Shown here one piece after another: positions 1 through 6,442 of a DNA stretch of 18,986 nt. Origin of the DNA: Caryophanales bacterium (GTDB taxonomy: Bacteria > Bacillota_I > Bacilli_A > RF39 > UBA660); NCBI GenBank assembly GCA_016291895.1, contig JAEEZO010000056.1:1-18986 (forward strand), given 5' to 3'. The notes below the pieces were generated by a model, which was not told the DNA's origin, searched no databases, and was given only the letters and a program-made list of their open reading frames with translations. The first letter of the stretch is position 1; every line of letters starts with the position of its first letter. Both the position numbers and the translations under genes were made by a program.

Positions 1-579
1 CCCTTCACTATCTTTATTTCTTATTGTATATACTTCTTTTTCTTTCTTTTTCTTATTAAATAGAAAATAATTAGTAACTAATTCTCTTTTAGAAAATGAT
101 ACAAGAGGATGACCAAAGAACATTGTTATTAACTTAATCTTAGTATTTTTACTTATCTCCATCATTTCTTCTTTAGTTATATCTGAAGTTAAATAGGCAT
201 ACTTACAACCTTTATTGTAATAATAATTACATGTATTATAATTATTTACCATATGTTCTTGATTCCAACATAAATTAATATCTAAATTATTTCTTTTAAC
301 GATTTCAAGAACTGCTAAATCATAGAATAAGATTCCTTTAATCTTTAATTTAGATAGTTCTAATAACGTTTTTTCTAATAATTCTAAATCTTTATTAAAA
401 TAGTTGGCATTTAAACTAATAAATAGATTAATATCATACTTATTTAATAAATCTTTAACTTCTTCTAATGTAAATAGATAATTATTTATACTTAAATCTT
501 TTATCCCTATAATAAAAGAATTAGTATAATTTAAATAATCTTCTATTTTATTATTATTTAAACTTACTAATAGTTTCAT
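1..579 (-). CDS. trhP1: U32-family tRNA hydroxylation protein, TrhP/YrrN-like (partial, 3' end off window)
   Basis: The frame stays open from an ATG at 577-579 to the window edge, giving the first 193 residues; B. subtilis YrrN is about 300 residues. The start codon lies one base past the trmR stop, with an AGAGG ribosome site inside the last trmR codons, so the two are translationally coupled. The visible part is an alpha/beta, TIM-barrel-like U32 N-terminus: a run of buried beta strands, then a Cys-Trp-Asn-Gln segment near residue 115 and a Gly-Cys-Lys-Tyr-Ala-Tyr-Leu-Thr-Ser strand near residue 140. These match the 'G.k.v.LS' region of U32 proteins. In B. subtilis the gene after trmR is trhP1 (yrrN), which with trhP2 makes 5-hydroxyuridine at tRNA wobble U34. 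Family assignment rests on this resemblance plus gene order; the signature region lies beyond the edge. Confidence 0.72.
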   Translation of the reverse strand, partial: MKLLVSLNNNKIEDYLNYTNSFIIGIKDLSINNYLFTLEEVKDLLNKYDINLFISLNANYFNKDLELLEKTLLELSKLKIKGILFYDLAVLEIVKRNNLDINLCWNQEHMVNNYNTCNYYYNKGCKYAYLTSDITKEEMMEISKNTKIKLITMFFGHPLVSFSKRELVTNYFLFNKKKKEKEVYTIRNKDSEG

Positions 580-580
580 T

Positions 581-1183
581 TTAACCTCTTCTTTCGGTTA
601 CAGCTACGCCGTCTCCTACTTGATAAATTGTTGTTTTATATTCCATATTATTTTCTAAGAAATATAAATATTCATTAATTTTTTCAGCAATTTCGCGAAC
701 ATTTTTACTTTCGATTTCATTAGGATCTTTATCTACAAATCCATGGAAATTCATATTATCGGTAATAACATAGCCATCATTATCTAAATATTTAACAAAA
801 TGTTCAAAGAATTCTTTATTCTTTCTTTTAGCTGCATCAATAAATATTAAATCGAATTTTTCATCAAATTCAACTGTTAAAGCATCATTAAATATTAACG
901 TAATCCTATTTTCTAGATTAAACTTTTTAATATTTTTCAATGCTTCCATATATCTTGTTTCATCACGTTCAATAGTAGTTACCATTACATCATTATTAAC
1001 AAGACACATCATTATAGCGGAATAACCTATTGCTGTTCCAACTTCAAGAATATTCTTAATTCCTTTTTTATCAATAAAGTTTCTTAAGAAATCAATTCCT
1101 TCATCTTGCATAATAGGGATATTATTATCAACCGCATATTTCTTTATTATTTGTAATTCTTTATTTGAATCTTCCTGATTCAT
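581..1183 (-). CDS. trmR: tRNA 5-hydroxyuridine O-methyltransferase TrmR (YrrM-like)
   Basis: This is a 200-residue SAM-dependent O-methyltransferase of the catechol-OMT-like family. The SAM-binding motif I is ILEVGTAIGYS at residues 45-55, with an acidic residue ending strand 2 (ITTIER-like, around E72). The metal-binding set of this family is visible as D116 (FIDAAK, 115-119) and D142-N143 (ITDN). The B. subtilis orthologue TrmR converts 5-hydroxyuridine to 5-methoxyuridine at tRNA position 34. The gene sits between mltG and a U32 gene exactly as yrrM does in Bacillus, which makes the tRNA role far more likely than a generic catechol substrate. A strong GGAGG site eight bases before the ATG sets the start; the ATG lies one base past the mltG stop. 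Length is close to the 217 residues of YrrM. Confidence 0.88.
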   Translation of the reverse strand: MNQEDSNKELQIIKKYAVDNNIPIMQDEGIDFLRNFIDKKGIKNILEVGTAIGYSAIMMCLVNNDVMVTTIERDETRYMEALKNIKKFNLENRITLIFNDALTVEFDEKFDLIFIDAAKRKNKEFFEHFVKYLDNDGYVITDNMNFHGFVDKDPNEIESKNVREIAEKINEYLYFLENNMEYKTTIYQVGDGVAVTERRG

Positions 1184-1184
1184 T

Positions 1185-2279
1185 TTAATAGCCTCCGTTT
1201 ACCTTGCTTAATTCATTAACTTTCTTTTGAAAATCATTATAATTATCAAAGAAGAAAGTCTCTCCTGTCTTAATATTGGATACAAAATATATATAATTTC
1301 CTGTAGCTGGTTCAAAAGCAGCTTTAATACTACTTTCAGATATTGTACTAATTGGTCCAGCTGGAAGTTTTGTAAATGTTAAACATCTTGTATTGTAGTT
1401 ATTACAAGTATCATATTCTTTCTTCGTAAGTGGTCTTGTTTCATCAAGTTTTAATGAGTATCTTGTAGTAACATCACTACCTAAACTCATTCCTCTATCT
1501 AAACGATTATAGAATACTCTTGCAACTTTTAATCTATCTTCACTAAACTTATGACTTACTTCCATCTCGGCCATTGATGCGATAGTTAATACTTCATGGA
1601 TATTATATTTATTATTTTCAAGTTTATCTTTATATGGCTCTAATTTTTTAGCCATTTCATCTAACATTTTTTCAAAAATATCTTCGATTGTTGCATTTCG
1701 ATCAAAACGATAGGTATCTGGGAAAAGATATCCTTCAAGTGGATAATAGATTTTACTATCTAAAATACTATCTGTAATAAACCAATATTTTTCAATTAGT
1801 TTTTTTAGATAATCTAAATCACTTACTTTTTTTATTACATCATCATATGAATATTCTGTATTACTTTCAATTATTTTAGCAATACGACGCATATTAATGC
1901 CTTCTTGAAAGGTCATTGATATTTCATCAACAACGATATAATCTTTTACATCTTTATCCTTTTCTTCATCTTGAGATAATATAACAAGTATCTTATCTAA
2001 ATCCATATTTTGGTTTAGACGATAAGTATTTTGTTTTAAAGTTTTAACTTTCATTAAACGAACATATATTTTGAAAAATGTATTATTTTTAATTAATTTA
2101 TTTTCTTTTAACGATGGTCCAATAGATGACCACGTAGAACCATCTGGAACCGTAAAGATAACTTCTTTACTTTCTTTATTAACAGCTCCAGTATAATATC
2201 TTATAGATATACCAACAAACGCAAACAATATAGCAATGAGAATTACGAAAGCAATCATAAAATTACGTAATTTTCTCAT
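1185..2279 (-). CDS. mltG: Endolytic murein transglycosylase MltG (YceG-like)
   Basis: This 364-residue protein has an N-terminal membrane helix (about residues 7-27) and then the extracytoplasmic YceG fold. A LysM-like subdomain lies near residues 39-105 (FTVPDGSTWSSIG, then a KENKLI segment). The catalytic domain contains PLEGYLFPDTYRF (180-192) and the active-site segment IASMAEMEV (233-241), where E238 aligns with the essential glutamate of E. coli MltG. These are followed by RLKVARVFYNRLDRGMSLGSD and, near the end, a variant of the LPPGPI motif (KLPAGPIS). MltG cuts nascent glycan strands next to the membrane and so sets peptidoglycan strand length; its presence argues for a real cell wall. 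A GAGGAA site precedes the ATG by nine bases. It lies in the ruvX operon, as yrrL does in Bacillus. Confidence 0.93.
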   Translation of the reverse strand: MRKLRNFMIAFVILIAILFAFVGISIRYYTGAVNKESKEVIFTVPDGSTWSSIGPSLKENKLIKNNTFFKIYVRLMKVKTLKQNTYRLNQNMDLDKILVILSQDEEKDKDVKDYIVVDEISMTFQEGINMRRIAKIIESNTEYSYDDVIKKVSDLDYLKKLIEKYWFITDSILDSKIYYPLEGYLFPDTYRFDRNATIEDIFEKMLDEMAKKLEPYKDKLENNKYNIHEVLTIASMAEMEVSHKFSEDRLKVARVFYNRLDRGMSLGSDVTTRYSLKLDETRPLTKKEYDTCNNYNTRCLTFTKLPAGPISTISESSIKAAFEPATGNYIYFVSNIKTGETFFFDNYNDFQKKVNELSKVNGGY

Positions 2280-2284
2280 TAATA

Positions 2285-2596
2285 TTATTCCTCGTTTTTC
2301 TGTTCCATATGTTTCTTAACACTTTCCATTGTTGATTTTAGAACAGTGTCAATAACTTTCCATTCACGTTCTGTTTTAATTTCTTCTAATTCAGAGTTAG
2401 GATTTGTTGCATCTTTAACGATTGATGCTGAAATACGAACATTTCCATTCTCATCTCTACTATTATCAGTATAAATTATATAACTCTTCTTATTTGCTTC
2501 ATCATCAAAAGTAATTAGTTTATCAAGTTGAACTTTAGATCCATCCCTTCTTACTAATACTACTTCATTGTTTTCCATTTTTAATCTTTCTTCCAT
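2285..2596 (-). CDS. DUF1292 family protein (YrzB-like)
   Basis: A 103-residue soluble acidic protein. The DUF1292 pattern is clear: an ENNEVVLVRRDGSKVQ opening, then LITFDDEANKKSYIIYTDN, and a 'NVRISASIV' strand. Its function is unknown in all species. It sits between ruvX and mltG just as yrzB does in Bacillus. Family members are usually about 90 residues; the extra six N-terminal residues (MEERLK) would vanish if translation began at the second ATG (2576-2578). The first ATG has an AAAGGG site at reasonable spacing, so I keep it. Confidence 0.82.
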   Translation of the reverse strand: MEERLKMENNEVVLVRRDGSKVQLDKLITFDDEANKKSYIIYTDNSRDENGNVRISASIVKDATNPNSELEEIKTEREWKVIDTVLKSTMESVKKHMEQKNEE

Positions 2597-2597
2597 T

Positions 2598-3008
2598 TTA
2601 ATTTCCCTTTCGATCTAAGTATGACTGTAAGATTATTACACTTGCCATACCATCTACCCTTTCTTTTCTTTTTTTACGGCTTGTATCTGCTGATATTAAA
2701 ACGTCATTAGCAACTTTACTTGTTAATCGTTCATCTTCAAGTTCAACTGGTAAATTAGTTAATTCTTCTAACTTCTTTTTAAATTCTAAAGTTATTTCAG
2801 CTCTTTCACCAATTGTATTGTTCATGTTTTTAGGAAATCCTAAGACAATAATATCAATCTTTTTTTCTTTAGCTAAAGTTTCTACTTCTTTAGCAATTCT
2901 GTCATATTCTTCATCATGTCTTAAGGTTCCGTAAACCGATGCAATAATACCATTTGATAAACTTATGCCAAGGGTTTTAGTTCCTAAATCAAGACCCATA
3001 TAGCGCAT
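2598..3008 (-). CDS. ruvX: RuvX/YqgF family putative Holliday junction resolvase / pre-16S rRNA nuclease
   Basis: A 136-residue RNase H-fold protein of standard length. It opens with the YqgF hallmark RYMGLDLGTKTLGIS, in which D7 is the first catalytic acid. It continues with IIVLGFPKNMNNTIGERA (a variant of the GLP..MDG..G.ra loop), VELEDERLTS (acidic pair near residue 92) and RVDGMASVIILQSYL, where the Asp is the last catalytic acid. Proteins of this family process the 5' end of 16S rRNA in E. coli and are also annotated as junction resolvases; which role applies here cannot be told. It is the first gene of the minus-strand operon, with a GAGGTG ribosome site and its own promoter. In Bacillus, alaS lies upstream; here that position is taken by a divergent exchanger gene. 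Confidence 0.9.
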   Translation of the reverse strand: MRYMGLDLGTKTLGISLSNGIIASVYGTLRHDEEYDRIAKEVETLAKEKKIDIIVLGFPKNMNNTIGERAEITLEFKKKLEELTNLPVELEDERLTSKVANDVLISADTSRKKRKERVDGMASVIILQSYLDRKGN

Positions 3009-3025
3009 ACAAACACCTCAATGAC

Positions 3026-3054
3026 ATTTTAACATTATTTACATTCTTTGTAAA
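3026..3054 (-). promoter_or_regulatory. Sigma-A-type promoter of the ruvX operon
   Basis: On the minus strand, TTTACA (plus 3049-3054) is followed after exactly 17 bases by TAAAAT (plus 3026-3031). Both boxes match the consensus at five of six positions. The start of transcription would fall near 3019, just upstream of the ruvX ribosome site and ATG (3006-3008). The -35 box lies inside the palindrome at 3048-3063. Confidence 0.7.
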
Positions 3055-3063
3055 TATTTACAA
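3048..3063. promoter_or_regulatory. Perfect 16-bp palindrome between divergent genes (possible operator)
   Basis: TTGTAAATATTTACAA reads the same on both strands with no central gap. It contains the TTTACA -35 box of the ruvX promoter on one strand and a TTTACA usable by the exchanger gene on the other. It may simply be two -35 boxes that meet. It also has the size and symmetry of a dimeric repressor site. Confidence 0.45.
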
Positions 3064-3087
3064 CTGCTAATTAAGGGTTTATATGAT
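3057..3087 (+). promoter_or_regulatory. Candidate promoter of the exchanger gene
   Basis: TTTACA (3057-3062) and TATGAT (3082-3087) are separated by 19 bases, longer than ideal. The leader to the GGAG ribosome site at 3103-3106 would be very short. This is the best pair of boxes visible upstream of the gene on this strand. Confidence 0.4.
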
Positions 3088-3113
3088 AGAATAATATTGT
3101 ATGGAGATTATTG

Positions 3114-4067
3114 ATGATTATAAGTATATTATTATTAATTTTAGGATTTATTTTATTAATCAAAGGAGCTGATATCTTTGTTGATGGAGCATCATCAACA
3201 GCACAAAACTTTAAAGTGCCGAAAATGCTTATTGGATTAACAATAGTTGCCTTTGGAACATCAGCACCAGAGTTTGCAGTATCAATGAGTGCAATTGCTA
3301 ACCATAGTACAGATATGGTATTAGGTAATGTTATTGGTAGCTGTATCTTAAATGTACTATTGATAATTGGTATTGCAGCTGTCATAAAACCAATTAAAAT
3401 TCAAGATAACACTGTTAAAAAAGAAATACCACTAATTCTTTTAATATCAACTCTATTAGTAGTCGTAATGTTGGATATTAAATTAGGTAATGGACTAATA
3501 AATCAAATATCAAGATCAGACGGTATAGTAATTATATTATTTTTTACAATTTTTGTTTATTACTTAGTGTCACTTGCAAGAAGAAAGAAAGGTGAAAGTG
3601 AAGATTCAACACCACCTCTTCCTCTTTGGAAATCATTATTGTTTGTTGGGCTTGGATTAGTAGGTATTATTTATGGTAGTGATTTAGTTGTTGATAATGC
3701 TAAAAGTATTGCTAAAACAATTGGCTTAAGTGAACGTGTTATATCGCTTTCGATTATCGCTCTTGGAACATCTCTTCCTGAACTTGTAACAACTATCGTA
3801 TCATCTAAAAAAGGTGAACAAGACCTTCTACTTGGAAATATTATTGGTAGTAATATCTTTAACATATGTGTTGTTTTAGGTGTTCCTGTTGCTATTTATG
3901 GAACAATTACACCATCATCATTTGGAGCTGTTGACTTAATTGGATTAATCGTTTCTGCACTATTATTATTTCTCTTCTCTCTTTCCAAGAAGACAATTAA
4001 TAGACTTGAAGGAACATTACTTCTATTTATGTTCGTTGTGTACTATGTATTAGTATTTGTAATATAA
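3114..4067 (+). CDS. Calcium/sodium antiporter, CaCA family (YrbG-like)
   Basis: An integral membrane exchanger of about 317 residues, made of two inverted halves of roughly five helices each. The two alpha repeats that line the ion path are plain (numbered from the upstream TTG): GTSAPE at 49-54 with GNVIGSCILN at 72-81, and GTSLPE at 219-224 with GNIIGSNIFN at 242-251. The acidic residues of both repeats are present, so the transporter looks functional. A charged cytoplasmic loop (RRKKGESEDS, about 157-166) links the halves. The family usually moves Ca2+ or other cations against Na+ or H+; the exact ions cannot be read here. The frame opens at a TTG (3111), but the ATG at 3114 is seven bases after a GGAG site and is the better start. 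It is divergent from ruvX and ends in a shared hairpin. Confidence 0.88.
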   Translation: MIISILLLILGFILLIKGADIFVDGASSTAQNFKVPKMLIGLTIVAFGTSAPEFAVSMSAIANHSTDMVLGNVIGSCILNVLLIIGIAAVIKPIKIQDNTVKKEIPLILLISTLLVVVMLDIKLGNGLINQISRSDGIVIILFFTIFVYYLVSLARRKKGESEDSTPPLPLWKSLLFVGLGLVGIIYGSDLVVDNAKSIAKTIGLSERVISLSIIALGTSLPELVTTIVSSKKGEQDLLLGNIIGSNIFNICVVLGVPVAIYGTITPSSFGAVDLIGLIVSALLLFLFSLSKKTINRLEGTLLLFMFVVYYVLVFVI

Positions 4068-4095
4068 AAAAAGAATATTTTGAATATTCTTTTTT
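4067..4095. terminator. Bidirectional hairpin terminator
   Basis: Perfect 13-bp arms (4067-4079 and 4083-4095), an A6 stretch plus GAATATT against its complement, close a TTG loop. There is a T run on either strand. It serves the plus-strand exchanger and the minus-strand prepilin peptidase, and it overlaps the stop codons of both genes. Confidence 0.75.
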
Positions 4096-4915
4096 ATTTT
4101 CTTCCTAATAGGAACATAAAAATATCTTGGATATTAACTTTAGTAAAATATACTATTAGTAAACCAATTACTAAAAAAGGCCCAAAGGGAACAACGTTCT
4201 CTTTTTGTTTTGTATATAAAACTAAAGAACTAGGAAGAGCGATTACACTAGCTGTTACTACAACAAGAAGTGGCATTAAAATGTTTAAAAATAATTCACT
4301 AGTAGTAACTTTAGTAAAGATTGGAGCAGTTACTAAACCAATTATAAACATTAATTTAACATCGGCTCCACCCATCGCTTCTTTATGAAACATTTTACTT
4401 CCAAAGACCATAATTAAATACATCATTCCAAAACTTACAACACCAAAAGCGATAGCAATTAAGGTACTAACAAGTCCATATTGAATAAAACGTACAATTA
4501 TGATGATGATTGCGGGGATAACAATAAAACTATCCGGTATTATCAAATATGATAAATCACTAGCAATAACAATACATAATAAACTAGATAATGTAAGAGC
4601 GATAATTAATTCTGGTGAGAATTTCCATGAATAGAAAGATATCATAAATATTATTCCACAAAAAAGTTCATTAAGTGGATATAATGGAGAAATCTTTTCA
4701 TGACAATTCTTACATCTTCCTTTTAAAAAGATATAGGAAATTATAGGAATTAATTCATACCATGATAATACATGCCCACAATTCATACAATGACTACGTG
4801 GCTTAATAATTGATTGTTTATCAGGAACACGTAATCCTACAACATTATAGAAGGAACCCATTAAGGTTCCTAGTATAAAGAATAATATCATAAAAATAAT
4901 TTTGATATCAACCAC
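4094..4915 (-). CDS. Prepilin peptidase (A24 family, PilD/ComC-like)
   Basis: A polytopic aspartic protease of up to 273 residues that removes the leader of type IV pilin-like precursors and often N-methylates the new end. The N-terminal domain has GSFYNVVGLRVP and the zinc-type cysteine quartet C43-xx-C46 ... C69-xx-C72 around SWYELIPIISYI. The two catalytic aspartates lie in ASDLSYLIIPD and in GGADVKLM, a GxGD-like site. The start is uncertain. The GTG at 4913-4915 directly abuts an AGGG sequence that should be its ribosome site. The next ATG (4889-4891) begins right where the family usually begins (MILFFILGTLMGSF) but is 20 bases from that site. The gene starts three bases after the pilC-like stop and is surely cotranscribed with it. 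Confidence 0.9.
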   Translation of the reverse strand: MVDIKIIFMILFFILGTLMGSFYNVVGLRVPDKQSIIKPRSHCMNCGHVLSWYELIPIISYIFLKGRCKNCHEKISPLYPLNELFCGIIFMISFYSWKFSPELIIALTLSSLLCIVIASDLSYLIIPDSFIVIPAIIIIIVRFIQYGLVSTLIAIAFGVVSFGMMYLIMVFGSKMFHKEAMGGADVKLMFIIGLVTAPIFTKVTTSELFLNILMPLLVVVTASVIALPSSLVLYTKQKENVVPFGPFLVIGLLIVYFTKVNIQDIFMFLLGRK

Positions 4916-4917
4916 CC

Positions 4918-6339
4918 CTAGCTTGATAAACTATTATACATACTAAACATTGGTAAAATAACTGATAAGATAACAACACCAACGACACCTGCTAAGAAAA
5001 TAATCAAAGCTGGTTCAATTAAACTCTTAATAGCATTTGCAGAGTTTCTATTTAATCCATCATAGTAATCACTGACTTTTTCTAGCATCTCACCTAAGTT
5101 ACCAGTACTTTCACCAGTAACAATCATTTCATAAGCAACTACTGGAATAGCAGGATTATCTTTAAATGTTTCGGATATTTTACCACCGGCATTTAAATTA
5201 TCAACAGTTTTTTTAATAATGTTACGATAAACCTCATTCTCTGATACTTTAAGTAATACATCCATACTATCATTAATATAAACACCATGGTTAATAAGTG
5301 ATGCAAATGTTCTTGAGAACATTGATATTTCTTTATATTTAATCAAATTCTTAATTACTGGTAATTTCAAGAAAAATGTTTGCATCATCAATTTAAATGA
5401 ACGAACATGTTTAAATAGATATAAATACAACAATAATATAAGAATAATTGCTAGTAAAATATCTATTAAGTGATTACTTACAAAATCACTTATTTTAATC
5501 GTCATTTTAGTTATTGCTGGTAACTCTTGATGGAAACCTTCAAACATTGATGTATATTGAGGTACAACCCAAATGAATACGAATGTAATAACTAAGATAG
5601 CTAAAATTGAAACGATTGCTGGATAAGTCATAGCACTTTTAACTTCTTTTCTACTCTTATCAACATCGGTATAATAATTTGCCATATCATCCAAAATATT
5701 TGGAAGGTCACCAGTTAATTCAGATGATCTTACCATGTTAACTAATAGTTTTGGAAAAACCTTAGGTTGTTTTGCTAATGAATCTGAGAAACTATCTCCA
5801 GATAACAAATCATATATTATTAATTGATATATTTTTTTCTTATCTTGTTTTTCAGCTTGTTTTGCAAGAATTCTAACACCATCTATTAAAGTTATACCTG
5901 CTTTAATATATGTTGATAATTGCGTTAAAGTAAAAGCAAGATCAGCAACTGATAATGGGTTACCAATAGTTAAATCAACATCATATTTTGTACGTGCTGC
6001 AATTGTTACAATATTTAATCCTTCATCAGTTAAGAATTTTCTTGCTTGATCTATATTATATGCATCAAAAGTTCCTTTTACCTTTTTACCTTTAGTATCA
6101 GTAGCAATATATCTAAATCCTTGTTTTTGAACTGATAACAATTCATCTCTTCGATTTTTTAAATCTCTTGTAGCATCATTAAAACCACTTTGGCTACCAG
6201 AAGACATATCCATATTAACGCCAGAATCATCTTCATCATCTAAATCAAATACATCTTTGATTTTATTCTTTTTTCCTATCAAGAAATAGATAATTGATAC
6301 TAAACCCCTATATGCATAAGTAATAATATTATTTTTCAC
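4918..6339 (-). CDS. Type II secretion/type IV pilus platform protein, PilC/GspF family
   Basis: A 473-residue inner-membrane platform protein on which pilin or pseudopilin fibres are assembled. Residues 74-114 form the short N-terminal domain (FRYIATDTKGKKVKG ... LNIVTI). The first T2SSF domain is about 130-255 (LAFTLTQLSTYIKAGI, SSELTGDLPNIL), with a membrane helix near 238-260. A second long helix is at 289-310. The second T2SSF domain is about 336-458 (FASLINHGVYI, GESTGNLGEML) and ends in the helix IEPALIIFLAGVVGVVIL. Unusual is a 73-residue N-terminal extension with a hydrophobic stretch (8-22) and an acidic, Ser/Gly-rich linker. The GTG start has a strong GAGAGGTG site and a promoter, so the extension seems real. 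No assembly ATPase or pilin gene adjoins it, only the peptidase downstream. Confidence 0.9.
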   Translation of the reverse strand: MKNNIITYAYRGLVSIIYFLIGKKNKIKDVFDLDDEDDSGVNMDMSSGSQSGFNDATRDLKNRRDELLSVQKQGFRYIATDTKGKKVKGTFDAYNIDQARKFLTDEGLNIVTIAARTKYDVDLTIGNPLSVADLAFTLTQLSTYIKAGITLIDGVRILAKQAEKQDKKKIYQLIIYDLLSGDSFSDSLAKQPKVFPKLLVNMVRSSELTGDLPNILDDMANYYTDVDKSRKEVKSAMTYPAIVSILAILVITFVFIWVVPQYTSMFEGFHQELPAITKMTIKISDFVSNHLIDILLAIILILLLYLYLFKHVRSFKLMMQTFFLKLPVIKNLIKYKEISMFSRTFASLINHGVYINDSMDVLLKVSENEVYRNIIKKTVDNLNAGGKISETFKDNPAIPVVAYEMIVTGESTGNLGEMLEKVSDYYDGLNRNSANAIKSLIEPALIIFLAGVVGVVILSVILPMFSMYNSLSS

Positions 6340-6363
6340 TTTGCACCTCTCTATTCTATATAA

Positions 6364-6392
6364 ATTTTATCACACAAAATACACATTTTCAA
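6364..6392 (-). promoter_or_regulatory. Sigma-A-type promoter of the pilC-like/prepilin peptidase operon
   Basis: On the minus strand TTGAAA (plus 6387-6392), a 17-base spacer and TAAAAT (plus 6364-6369) make one of the best promoters in the window. The ribosome site GAGAGGTG and the GTG start of the platform gene follow closely. Confidence 0.7.
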
Positions 6393-6395
6393 TTG

Positions 6396-6428
6396 TAAAA
6401 ATAGACATCTTTTTAAGTTGATGTCTAC
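6396..6428 (-). terminator. Rho-independent terminator of the phosphodiester glycosidase gene
   Basis: On the minus strand TAGACATC (plus 6420-6427) pairs with GATGTCTA (plus 6402-6409) across a 10-base loop and is followed by a T run (complement of 6397-6401). It lies 15 bases past the stop codon and just upstream of the promoter for the next operon. Confidence 0.7.
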
Positions 6429-6442
6429 TTTTATTAACTTTT

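Noticed and set aside
3071..3385. Open frame of 104 codons on the minus strand
   Set aside because: It lies opposite the well-supported exchanger gene, has no family resemblance and covers the divergent promoter region.
4080..4388. Open frame of 102 codons on the plus strand
   Set aside because: It is a shadow of the prepilin peptidase gene and begins inside the terminator hairpin.
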